A stretch of 64,000 nt of DNA. It comes from Acidobacteriota bacterium. GTDB taxonomy: Bacteria; Acidobacteriota; Terriglobia; Terriglobales; Acidobacteriaceae. The stretch is taken from positions 62,001-126,000 of the forward strand of contig QIBA01000036.1 in the NCBI GenBank assembly GCA_003225175.1, in the 5' to 3' direction. Below the pieces are notes generated by a model. It searched no databases. It was not told the DNA's origin and worked only from the letters and a program-made list of their open reading frames with translations. Of the stretch, positions 34,683 through 41,960 are shown piece after piece; within the stretch, counting starts at the first letter, position 1, and each line of letters opens with the position of its first letter. Made by a program: the position numbers and the translations under genes.

Positions 34683-35957
34683 CTACGGCCTATTCCAGCT
34701 CTTCCCGCCATCGCCCGTGCTCCACGTGCCATCTGTAGTGACGACTGTGAGGCTGCCGAGACCGGCAAGGTTCACTCGCTCGATGGATCCTTGCCAAGGG
34801 CCGTCGATGGTCTTCCAGGATTCTCCTGCATCTGAGCTGTGAAAGAGCAGCGAACGAGGTTGCACATTTTTGGGAGTGGGAGCGAACTGCAAGCCTGCTG
34901 CCCAAACTTCGATACCTTCGGCCGCGACCGCGCGGATTATCGCCCCGGATAGGGGTTCGACAACGGTCAAGGTGCCGTCAAGCGCGCGGCGTTGAAGCTT
35001 GCCCGCGGCCGAGATCGTCCAGTGCACAAATCCCAGCATGCCGTAAGCACGCTTCGTCTTTGCCACAGATCCAGGAGTCGCTGCGGCGTTCAGAGCTTTG
35101 GCCGGTACGAATTGAGTGTGCGTAGAAGCTGAGTTCGCGGATCCAGCCACTTCCGAGGTCTCGCCATATGGCTTTCCCGACGGATTCCCCGCAACGACGC
35201 CACCCGACTCCTGAGCTACGTTTGCGTCAGCCGTCACAGAAGTAGATGGCGGTGGTGCGGGGGCAGCGGACGCTTCCTGCACGACGGAAGCTCGATCGCG
35301 CTTAAGCGCAAATTGAGCTTCAGGCGCCGGCGGAAGAGCCTTCGCGCGGGCGTCGTATTCGTCTTTGCTGCCAACGAAGGGTGCAGACGTTGAAAGTGCG
35401 CCCGGCATGGCTCCCGCAAGCGGCGCCGACTTCGTTGCCCGGTCTCGCCTGAGTTCCTGTTTCTGAGCGATGGTCGAATGTAGCTGGACCGCAGGCGCGG
35501 AGGACCTGTCGTTCAATTCCGGCTTGTCTGTGGTTTTGTTTTCTTTAACGCCCGGTTCCGGATTCACGGGAGGATTGGGGGCTTTCTCCTGTGCAAGCTT
35601 GAGCGTCGCGTGCGGGTTGGAACCCGCTTCGCGCTCGTAAGCGATCACACCAACTCCCACTACTACGGCCAATCCCACCGCCAACCCGGCCCAACGCATT
35701 GCCATCGGAAATTCGAAAATAGAGGCGCGCCCGACGCTCGCCTTCTCCGCACTTGCCACAGCCGCTTCCGGTGTCGCCAGCGCTACTGCCTGGCGACATT
35801 CCGGGCAGACGGAAAGGTGCGCCAGCACAGTTTCGTGCTGGGCGCTGGTCAGAGCCTGCTCAACAAACGCGATCAAGGCATTCGACGAGGGGTGTGCGGC
35901 CTCCGCTGATTGCATTGCATCGAGCCGCTGTTTCAGTATGTTACTAAACCGATCCAA
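34683..35957 (-). CDS. anti-sigma factor with zinc finger, TM helix and C-terminal BNR/Ycf48-like domain
   Basis: A 424-residue membrane protein. The cytoplasmic N-terminus holds a zf-HC2-type anti-sigma motif, His47-x3-Cys51-x2-Cys54 (HLSVCPEC). One transmembrane segment lies near residues 86-107 (AMRWAGLAVGLAVVVGVGVIA). A long low-complexity Pro/Ala/Lys linker (about 110-310) follows, then a C-terminal domain with BNR-like motifs (HSSDAGESWKTI, STGDGGKSW), resembling photosystem II assembly protein Ycf48 blades. The sigma factor gene lies 70 bases upstream, so this is its likely partner. The propeller domain would sit outside the membrane and could act as the sensor. Confidence 0.8.
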   Translation of the reverse strand: MDRFSNILKQRLDAMQSAEAAHPSSNALIAFVEQALTSAQHETVLAHLSVCPECRQAVALATPEAAVASAEKASVGRASIFEFPMAMRWAGLAVGLAVVVGVGVIAYEREAGSNPHATLKLAQEKAPNPPVNPEPGVKENKTTDKPELNDRSSAPAVQLHSTIAQKQELRRDRATKSAPLAGAMPGALSTSAPFVGSKDEYDARAKALPPAPEAQFALKRDRASVVQEASAAPAPPPSTSVTADANVAQESGGVVAGNPSGKPYGETSEVAGSANSASTHTQFVPAKALNAAATPGSVAKTKRAYGMLGFVHWTISAAGKLQRRALDGTLTVVEPLSGAIIRAVAAEGIEVWAAGLQFAPTPKNVQPRSLLFHSSDAGESWKTIDGPWQGSIERVNLAGLGSLTVVTTDGTWSTGDGGKSWNRP

Positions 35958-36027
35958 GCTGCCTCAATTCTGATCGTTGATAGTGGAACGTGCAAAAACT
36001 TAAATCTTGCAACTGCGCACGCCAAAA

Positions 36028-36921
36028 TTACGGGCTGTTCTCCGCCGGCGGATGTAAACGCGCCGCCACGTCCAGCTCCAAATCACGAACATCTATCTCC
36101 AAAGCCTCTTCCGCCTGGCGACGGCTCATCCCACGCCGTTCCAATCCCTTGCGAAGCCGCTTACGGATTCCAGAGAGCAGCTTGTCCATTTTCCTGCTGA
36201 TTGTGGACTCGTGCACACCCAGTGTTCGTCCTATCTCCGCTAGCCGTCGTCCGTCTAGAAAGTAGGAGGAGAGCAGAAAACGCTCTTCGGTGGAAAGGCT
36301 CGTGAGAACTTCGTCCGTGGCCTCCTTAATTCTTGAGTCTGTCGCAGACGCAGCCGGGCCCGGCGCTGCGGGAAATTGCCTCCCGTGCTCTTCTTCCTCT
36401 TCTTCAATGCTGACGAAACGCTTGCCGGCACGAATCTGATTTATGTAGCTCTGCGCCAGCACCATGCGCAGCCATCCGGCGAGAGATCCTCGTCCTGAGT
36501 AGAGCGCCAGCTTTGAGCGCCGATCCTCCATGGGACCAAGTCCGTAGAGCTCCGCATAGAGCGAGTCGGCCAACTCGCGTCCGGTAGTCTCGTTGCGAGT
36601 GATGCTGCGCGCTGACTGGTAGATCGATTCGCGGTACTTAGTCAGAAACACATCCCAGGCGTGTTGATTACCAACGGCACAGCCATTTGCCAAGGCAAGC
36701 TCATCAAGCTTGAGCGTGCCAAGAAACGCGCTGATCTGCTCTTTACCGGCACCAGCTATGCCTTCGGTCCGGTGCACCACGTTGTGCAAGATTACCGTAA
36801 ACTGCGCCAAAGTGAGCGCATAAGCCGAGCCGCCGCTGCGTGCAAAGAGCTCCGCCGCAAGGCGAGCATCGATCGGGGTGTTGGTTACCCCTTCGGCGTT
36901 GCTGGTCTGAACTACAGACAT
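36028..36921 (-). CDS. RNA polymerase sigma-70-like (ECF-type) factor
   Basis: A 297-residue protein, longer than a standard ECF sigma factor. Residues about 85-165 resemble sigma region 2 (AWDVFLTKYRESIYQSARSITRNET ... GRGSLAGWLRMVLAQSYINQIR). An acidic Glu-rich linker follows. Region 4 is at about 208-262: LSTEERFLLSSYFLDGRRLAEIGRTLGVHESTISRKMDKL, with a clear helix-turn-helix. The N-terminal 80 residues and the Arg-rich C-terminal tail are extra. It is encoded just before the zinc-finger anti-sigma gene. The phrase STISRKMDKLL rather than TVKSRL suggests a non-classical ECF group. Confidence 0.8.
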   Translation of the reverse strand: MSVVQTSNAEGVTNTPIDARLAAELFARSGGSAYALTLAQFTVILHNVVHRTEGIAGAGKEQISAFLGTLKLDELALANGCAVGNQHAWDVFLTKYRESIYQSARSITRNETTGRELADSLYAELYGLGPMEDRRSKLALYSGRGSLAGWLRMVLAQSYINQIRAGKRFVSIEEEEEEHGRQFPAAPGPAASATDSRIKEATDEVLTSLSTEERFLLSSYFLDGRRLAEIGRTLGVHESTISRKMDKLLSGIRKRLRKGLERRGMSRRQAEEALEIDVRDLELDVAARLHPPAENSP

Positions 36922-37052
36922 GATTCACCAAGACTTGTGGCCAAGGCGGATGGTAGCAAATTTCTTTGCAAGCCCATGCTCCATCGACGTTCTTCTCTCA
37001 TCGACGCGCAGGGCTCGCCCCCAAAGCCTCTGCCCGCCACCGGAGGAGAGCC

Positions 37053-38165
37053 ATGTCCCGGTCTGCGTTTTCCCGATTTGGCCTAGGGGTTCTGGTTGTC
37101 ACATTTGCGTGTTCATCGTTGGTGTGGGGTGGCACTGCAAGTCCAAATTACAAAGTCTTAAACCCAATCTCACACGGAAATCTCACAATTTTTCCCGTCG
37201 TGACTTCGATCACTCACGATACCAGCCGCTTCATCACCCTCGATGAGGGAATTCGATCCGGAGAGGTTGTCGTCACCGAGGGTGGCCGCACGAGCGGACT
37301 TATTCGAGGTCCGCAGCACCGAATTCCTGTATCCCGAGCGCAGGTGAACACCCTCGTTCTGGTGAACAATTCCAAGCGGCCGCTCATCCTGCTTGCGGGA
37401 GAGATTGTCATTGGAGGAAAGCAGGACCGAGTGGTTGCTAAAGATCGCGTAATTCCGGCTGAGAGCGATCCCGTAGATTTCGGAGTTTTTTGCGTCGAGC
37501 CAGGGCGCTGGACGGAAACGTCGGCTCAGTTCTCCACGATGAAATCGCAGATGGCTCAGCCGAGCGTGCGCAAGGAAGCTATGGTCGCGCAGGATCAGCA
37601 TCGGGTCTGGAGTTCGGTGGGTGAGGCGAACGGCGCAATCGCTGGGGCGCTAGCCGGCAGTCCTGCAGCCATGCCGGGACACCCTCCTTCCTCCTATGCA
37701 AAAACCTTCAACGACGAACGAGTGCGCAAAGCTATCGCCGATCAAGCTGCTCCGGTTGAGCAGTCCTATAGCTCTTCGATCAGCCAGCTCCGCGATCAGC
37801 ACGCAGTTGGTGTGGTTGTCGCGATTTGCGGAAGACTCATATGGGCCGACCTTTTCGCCAGCACAGCATTGCTCGAGAAGTATTGGCCAAAGCTGGTGCG
37901 TTCTTACGCGGCCGAAGCCATCACGACTCAACGCGCTGCCAAACCGGCAACGGTTTCCGACGCGCAGCAGTTCCTGGATCGAACCGAGGGCAATCGAGAG
38001 GTAATCGAGAACGAGCCCGGTATTTATCGGCAGTCCGAGACGATCGCGCCGAATTTCAAGCTGTTCACTTTGGCGTCGTTGCTGCCGGGCACTGGGTTCG
38101 ATCTTCATATCAGCAAAATTGCCGATGTGAACGGCTACAGTCCCGAAATAGGAAAACTGCAGTAA
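37053..38165 (+). CDS. secreted DUF6569/ARPP-1-like protein
   Basis: About 370 residues from ATG 37053, which has a strong GGAGGAG ahead; the open frame extends 29 codons further upstream without support. A signal peptide (RFGLGVLVVTFACSSLVWGG) precedes a domain starting YKVLNPISHGNLTIFPVV, with LLLAGEIVIGGKQDR-type strands (LILLAGEIVIGGKQDRV). This looks like the ARPP-1/DUF6569 family of secreted proteins found in Acidobacteriota, whose function is unknown. It is divergent from the sigma factor gene across 131 bases and might be part of that regulon, but this is speculation. Confidence 0.7.
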   Translation: MSRSAFSRFGLGVLVVTFACSSLVWGGTASPNYKVLNPISHGNLTIFPVVTSITHDTSRFITLDEGIRSGEVVVTEGGRTSGLIRGPQHRIPVSRAQVNTLVLVNNSKRPLILLAGEIVIGGKQDRVVAKDRVIPAESDPVDFGVFCVEPGRWTETSAQFSTMKSQMAQPSVRKEAMVAQDQHRVWSSVGEANGAIAGALAGSPAAMPGHPPSSYAKTFNDERVRKAIADQAAPVEQSYSSSISQLRDQHAVGVVVAICGRLIWADLFASTALLEKYWPKLVRSYAAEAITTQRAAKPATVSDAQQFLDRTEGNREVIENEPGIYRQSETIAPNFKLFTLASLLPGTGFDLHISKIADVNGYSPEIGKLQ

Positions 38166-38543
38166 GAATCGCAGAAAATTCGGGACGGTTTACAGCGGAC
38201 AGGGCACCGGAAGGGAGGACGTGGAGGAAATCTCTTTCGGCGATTCGAAAGGCATTGCGGTTACGCGTTTTCCGAGATGCCTGGAGTCAAGAGATGCCGC
38301 CCTGTCCACTGTAACCTGTCCGCTGTTCGCTGTGCTCTTCAGAAACCGAGCTGGCGTTGCTTACGTACAGTTAATATGCGGGTCGAAGAGGTAGCGGGAC
38401 GAAAGTAATGAGGCAGGCAACCTAAGTCATAGCACCACAGATACTTACTTTCGTGACCAGCTGGAAACGAATCTGCAACAAATGTCAAGCCAACTGAGTC
38501 TAATGTTGCAGGTAGCAAAAGTAGGGTCGGAGGTGACCTGAAA
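38166..38543. other. intergenic stretch with an inverted-repeat element
   Basis: A gap of 378 bases. It holds the 130-base inverted-repeat element at 38187-38316. The remaining 227 bases show no recognisable gene or hairpin; the ribosome binding site of the following small gene (GGAGGTGA at about 38528-38536) closes it. Confidence 0.6.
38187..38316. repeat. inverted-repeat element with GGTTTACAGCGGACAGGG ends
   Basis: The left end GGTTTACAGCGGACAGGG (38187-38204) is matched in inverse at 38300-38316 (CCCTGTCCACTGTAACC), one gap and one mismatch apart. About 95 bases separate the arms. It is a different sequence family from the CCCTCGGCCGG elements, and only one copy is seen in the window. 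Confidence 0.6.
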
Positions 38544-38774
38544 ATGATGGTGGAAAAGTTCTCAATCGCCGAATTATCCGCTCTGCGTAACGAACTAATG
38601 CAGAATGGGCTGGATTCATGGCAGGCGGCAGAGCTGTTCCACGTGTTTCTGTCAGGCCGTGGCTACGGCGTATCTTCGGATGCGGCCGTTGATGCGGCTA
38701 CGCGCGTCGAGGAATCGGGCTGCTCGATTGATGTACTGCAGCGCGAACTCGAGAGCCTTGCCATGGTGATGTAA
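38544..38774 (+). CDS. 76-residue orphan protein, helical, probably cytoplasmic
   Basis: A 76-residue acidic, helical protein with no recognised family (start MMVEKFSIAELSALRNEL; end LQRELESLAMVM). Support for its being real: an excellent ribosome binding site (GGAGGTGA) seven bases from the ATG, third-position bias like its neighbours, and its own rho-independent terminator 65 bases downstream. It has no transmembrane segment or signal peptide and no cysteine pair. The pattern of an amphipathic first helix followed by A-A-E-L-F-H suggests a small regulatory or interaction protein, but no function is proposed. Confidence 0.65.
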   Translation: MMVEKFSIAELSALRNELMQNGLDSWQAAELFHVFLSGRGYGVSSDAAVDAATRVEESGCSIDVLQRELESLAMVM

Positions 38775-38838
38775 TCCGGTCAAACAAGATTGTTCCGCTC
38801 CGCTGGCGGTGAGGCTGACGGACAGGACATGCAAGGAC

Positions 38839-38871
38839 GAGCCGGGAGAACCTGCCCGGCTCTTTGCTTTT
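38839..38871 (+). terminator. rho-independent terminator
   Basis: GAGCCGGG (38839-38846) and CCCGGCTC (38855-38862) form an 8-bp stem with an 8-base loop, followed by TTTGCTTTTG. It sits downstream of the 76-residue ORF and just before the convergent DUF3891 gene. Confidence 0.85.
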
Positions 38872-38908
38872 GCGCTGATTTTTAATATACGGACAGCTTC
38901 GGAGATGG

Positions 38909-39661
38909 TTAGAGGTTGAGATAAAACGTGGCGCCCGATTGTCCCTTTTTGCCGTCCACAACCGGATGCCTCAAAGCGGAAAAACTGAACTGCTTGGATT
39001 CCCGAAATGGGGATGGAGTGAGGCGGCACTCGTCTCCTTTGCGGGTGACCGTAATTGTCGGCTTCTCGAACTTAACGGTTTGTGAGGAGCCACAACACAG
39101 GTACAGGGAAAGCGCATCGCAAAATTGCAGGGCATCGACGAGTCCTTCCAGAGAGGATTCATCTCGATCAACCCTGGCCTTCAATTTCTGTTGTCGCTGT
39201 TTTTCCCGTTTGCGAAATGCTTCTACCTGAGCTTCCGCTCTCTGCTCGGCAAAAAGCGACAATCTCTCGAAATGCCGGCTCACTAAATATCCGCCAATCG
39301 GAGCAAATTTCGCAGCAGTCTCGATGGATCCAGTCCACGCCTGAAGAAAACGATCGACCGAGACGTCGAGAAAACTTGAAGGCTTTTGCTTCGGCTGGAG
39401 CCGGAGGCGCTGAATCTGCTCGGCGTCATCCATGCTCCATCCGGTATCGTGCAGCGCGATGGAACGCGCGACTGTCTTATCAATCGGGCCGAATAAATCG
39501 TCGTGTAGACTCGCTGCTAAGTCTCCGGCAAGAGCTGCGTGTGAAGGCTGCGTAACAAGCCAGTAATCAGACGCGGTTTGCTTCAGCCGTGACTGAATCG
39601 CAGGCCAGGGCGCGCTGGGTGTTGCCGAGAGCTTTTCGTCGGTAATAGGAAAGAGCACCAT
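38909..39661 (-). CDS. DUF3891 family protein
   Basis: A 250-residue protein whose N-terminal phrase DYWLVTQPSHAALAGDLAASL and the IALHDTGW segment match the DUF3891 family. The conserved His/Asp residues resemble a metal-dependent HD-like hydrolase core, but no activity is known. A basic coiled stretch (FRKREKQRQQKLKARVDRDE) is followed by the FCDALSLYLCC motif. The ATG lies only two bases from a REPIN-like arm, and no clear Shine-Dalgarno sequence is visible. Confidence 0.75.
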   Translation of the reverse strand: MVLFPITDEKLSATPSAPWPAIQSRLKQTASDYWLVTQPSHAALAGDLAASLHDDLFGPIDKTVARSIALHDTGWSMDDAEQIQRLRLQPKQKPSSFLDVSVDRFLQAWTGSIETAAKFAPIGGYLVSRHFERLSLFAEQRAEAQVEAFRKREKQRQQKLKARVDRDESSLEGLVDALQFCDALSLYLCCGSSQTVKFEKPTITVTRKGDECRLTPSPFRESKQFSFSALRHPVVDGKKGQSGATFYLNL

Positions 39662-39663
39662 AT

Positions 39664-39796
39664 CGTGGATCCGGCCGCCCTCGGCCGGGTTTTGACTCTG
39701 GTTCGAATCGTATTCTTTTGAGGAAACTTGATCCTGGTACCCTTAGAACGCGTGTTTCCAGATGCAAACACCGTGCCGAGGGCGGCCGCATCCACG
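39664..39796. repeat. REPIN-like element, copy 3
   Basis: The arms at 39664-39689 (CGTGGATCCGGCCGCCCTCG...) and 39771-39796 are inverted copies, matching at 23 of 26 positions. The CCGCCCTCGGCC core is shared with copy 1. The element occupies nearly the whole gap between the divergent DUF3891 and cytochrome c genes. Confidence 0.8.
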
Positions 39797-39838
39797 TGAC
39801 TCCTTTGCAGCCCATGCTGCACCGTTGATAATAGATGA

Positions 39839-40198
39839 TTGAGACTCCACTATAAGCGCCTACTAGCCGCTTCACTCTCCATCATCGCGTTCAGCCTTAC
39901 AGCCTGCGATTCGTCATCCTCCGCCTCCCGGCACCCGTTAACCATCGAAGAGCAACATGGACGCGAGGTTTTTCAAGCGAGCTGCGCCATCTGTCACAAC
40001 GCCTACAAAGAGGAGCCACTGCAAGGGCCGCCTCTTGTTGGCATGTTCCGCAAGCAAGCTCTTCCCAGCGGAATGCCGGCAACTGACCCACATGTGCGAG
40101 AGACGATCATGACGGGCCGCCGCAACATGCCGCCCTTCAATGCTGTACTGGATGAGAAGCAGCTTAATGACTTGATGGCGTTCCTGCACACCTTGTAG
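39839..40198 (+). CDS. monohaem c-type cytochrome, lipoprotein
   Basis: A 119-residue class I-like cytochrome c. It starts at TTG 39839. The signal peptide ends in SLTAC with a possible lipidated Cys23. Haem attachment is at Cys49-x2-Cys52-His53 (CAICH), and the likely axial Met97 lies in RRNMPPF. It would carry electrons in the periplasm, anchored to a membrane. The partner oxidoreductase is not in the window. Its promoter must lie in or near the REPIN-like element upstream. Confidence 0.85.
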   Translation: MRLHYKRLLAASLSIIAFSLTACDSSSSASRHPLTIEEQHGREVFQASCAICHNAYKEEPLQGPPLVGMFRKQALPSGMPATDPHVRETIMTGRRNMPPFNAVLDEKQLNDLMAFLHTL

Positions 40199-40330
40199 CG
40201 TACTCGCGTGAAACGCCATCTGATCTGCGTGAATCCACAAATCTGCGTTCATCTGCGTGAGTTTTTGGGTTTGCGCTTGCACCCCTGCAAGCAGCTCCAA
40301 CAGTGCCCACAGGTACAATAAAGACAACCG
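40199..40330. repeat. ATCTGCGT-type intergenic repeat
   Basis: The stretch near 40216-40262 repeats ATCTGCGTGA / ATCTGCGTTC / ATCTGCGTGA. This is a degenerate intergenic repeat upstream of lipA. I recognise it as the kind of low-complexity spacer common in such genomes; no function is claimed. Confidence 0.5.
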
Positions 40331-41260
40331 ATGTCTGCGACATCCCAACTCGTTCAAATCGATCTTGCGCCACGTGTGCCGAAGCCCAAGCCTGAATGGC
40401 TGAAGGCGCGCGCGCCGATGGGAGACAACTATCACGAGCTCAAAAAGCTCGCGCGCAAACTCGAGTTGCACACCGTGTGTGAGTCAGCGCAGTGTCCCAA
40501 CATCGGCGAATGCTGGAACCACCGCACGGCGACTTTCATGCTGCTTGGGAATTTGTGCACTCGCCGTTGCGGATTCTGCGCGGTTCCCAAAGGCAAGCCG
40601 AAAGCGATTGATTTCGACGAGCCGCGCCGCGTGGCCGAAGCCGTTGCAACACTGGGCTTGAAACATGCCGTCATCACGAGCGTGAATCGCGATGACGACA
40701 ATATCGGAGCAGCCAAGGTTTTTGCCGATACAATTCGCGAAATCAGACTGCAAGCTCCTGGGTGCCAGATGGAAGTGCTGATTCCAGACTTCCAGGGCCG
40801 CGAAGATGCACTGAACATTGTTCTCGAAGCCCGTCCCGAGGTGCTGAATCACAACACTGAGACGGTGCCGCGTCTCTATCGTGCCGTGCGCTCCGGCGCA
40901 CGCTACCAGCGCACGCTCAAGCTGCTGGAAAACGTTAAGAAATTTGCGCCCAGCATGGTCTCAAAGACCGGAGTGATGGTCGGCATCGGCGAAACCATGG
41001 ACGAGCTGCTTGAAGTATTCCGCGATCTCGCAGCGATCAAAGTCAACATCCTCACCATCGGGCAATATCTGCGTCCCTCACGCGATCACCTGCCAATGAC
41101 GCGCTACTACCATCCTGATGAATTTCGCCTCATGAAAGAAGAAGCCCTCAAGATGGGCTTCCGCCACGTGGAGTCAGGGCCGCTGGTGCGCTCCAGCTAT
41201 CATGCGCATGAACAGGCAGAGTCGACGGGATTGGTGGCGGTAACCTCGCTAATGCAATAA
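40331..41260 (+). CDS. lipA: lipoyl synthase
   Basis: A 309-residue radical-SAM enzyme that inserts two sulfurs into octanoyl groups on lipoyl domains. The auxiliary cluster motif is Cys50, Cys55 and Cys61 (CESAQCPNIGEC). The radical-SAM cluster motif is Cys76-x3-Cys80-x2-Cys83 (CTRRCGFC). Later phrases include HNTETVPRLY, KTGVMVGIGE and the C-terminal GPLVRSSYHA, which carries the serine that caps the auxiliary cluster. ATG 40331 is used; upstream bases give no strong ribosome binding site. No lipB is nearby. Confidence 0.96.
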   Translation: MSATSQLVQIDLAPRVPKPKPEWLKARAPMGDNYHELKKLARKLELHTVCESAQCPNIGECWNHRTATFMLLGNLCTRRCGFCAVPKGKPKAIDFDEPRRVAEAVATLGLKHAVITSVNRDDDNIGAAKVFADTIREIRLQAPGCQMEVLIPDFQGREDALNIVLEARPEVLNHNTETVPRLYRAVRSGARYQRTLKLLENVKKFAPSMVSKTGVMVGIGETMDELLEVFRDLAAIKVNILTIGQYLRPSRDHLPMTRYYHPDEFRLMKEEALKMGFRHVESGPLVRSSYHAHEQAESTGLVAVTSLMQ

Positions 41261-41281
41261 GTGCTGGGGTTGACCGTCGAT

Positions 41282-41653
41282 TCATTGCGACCCTTGTCTC
41301 GTCTTCTCTTGCGCTACCACCGGCCGAATCTCGATGGATCCGTCGCGTGCGCTGGGAATCTGGGCAGCGATAGTAATGGCCTCATTGAGATCGCTGGCAT
41401 TCACCAGAAAGTAGCCGGCCAGTTGTTCCTTTGTTTCGGCAAAAGGACCATCCGTAATGGTTTGATGCCCATCGCGTACCCGTACCGTTGTGGCTGTTGT
41501 CGTAGGTTTGAGCTCGTCACCAGCGATGAATTTTCCCGCTCCAGCGAGCTGCTGAATAAGCTCGCGGTACTCCCGGTAAACGCTCGCCTGTTGTGGCGGA
41601 TCAAGCTTTTCCCACTCCAATTCGGTCTGGTAGATCAGCAACAGATATTGCAT
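41282..41653 (-). CDS. YCII-related domain protein
   Basis: A 123-residue protein of the YCII-related family, started at the ATG at 41653 with GGAGAGG upstream (longer versions add a non-homologous leader). Conserved features are MQYLLLIYQTE at the start, TITDGPFAETKEQLAGYFLV, with the D-G-P-F-x-E-x-K-E signature, and the IEIRPVV end. In many genomes these are paired with ECF sigma factors (SigE-type), but none is adjacent here. Function unknown. Confidence 0.8.
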   Translation of the reverse strand: MQYLLLIYQTELEWEKLDPPQQASVYREYRELIQQLAGAGKFIAGDELKPTTTATTVRVRDGHQTITDGPFAETKEQLAGYFLVNASDLNEAITIAAQIPSARDGSIEIRPVVAQEKTRQGSQ

Positions 41654-41960
41654 AACCTCTCCTACCCGTACGACGAGTGGGCACGAGCAAATCGACAGAT
41701 TGCAGGGAACGGATGATCGAAAAAATGCAATGGCCAGATTCTCGAATTCCCTCAAATTGCCTCAGGTTTTCAGAATCTTCCGTATCCATGCGGGCCTGAC
41801 GTTAAGAAATTTTCCTTCCGGGAAAACTTCCCGGCTGGATTCCATGAAGCAGGGAATTGGCACGATGCAAAAATTTCAACGCGTCCGCAACAGAAATGCC
41901 CGGCCAATTCGACCGGGCACCATGGTTCACTGCCAAATGATTATCGATTACCGGCGACCT
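41654..41960. other. intergenic region between the YCII gene and the M13 peptidase
   Basis: A 307-base gap between the YCII start and the M13 gene's stop. It contains the M13 terminator hairpin at 41897-41919 and the probable YCII promoter. No open frame with coding character was recognised. Confidence 0.5.
41897..41919 (-). terminator. probable terminator of the M13 peptidase gene
   Basis: On the minus strand, TGCCCGG and CCGGGCA pair over 7 bp with a 9-base loop, followed by TTTCTGTTG. The hairpin lies 42 bases beyond the M13 stop codon. Confidence 0.55.

Noticed and set aside
32450-39796. CRISPR array, suggested by repeated CCCTCGGCCGG words
   Set aside because: The copies are few, in inverted pairs, kilobases apart and without regular spacers; no cas gene is present.
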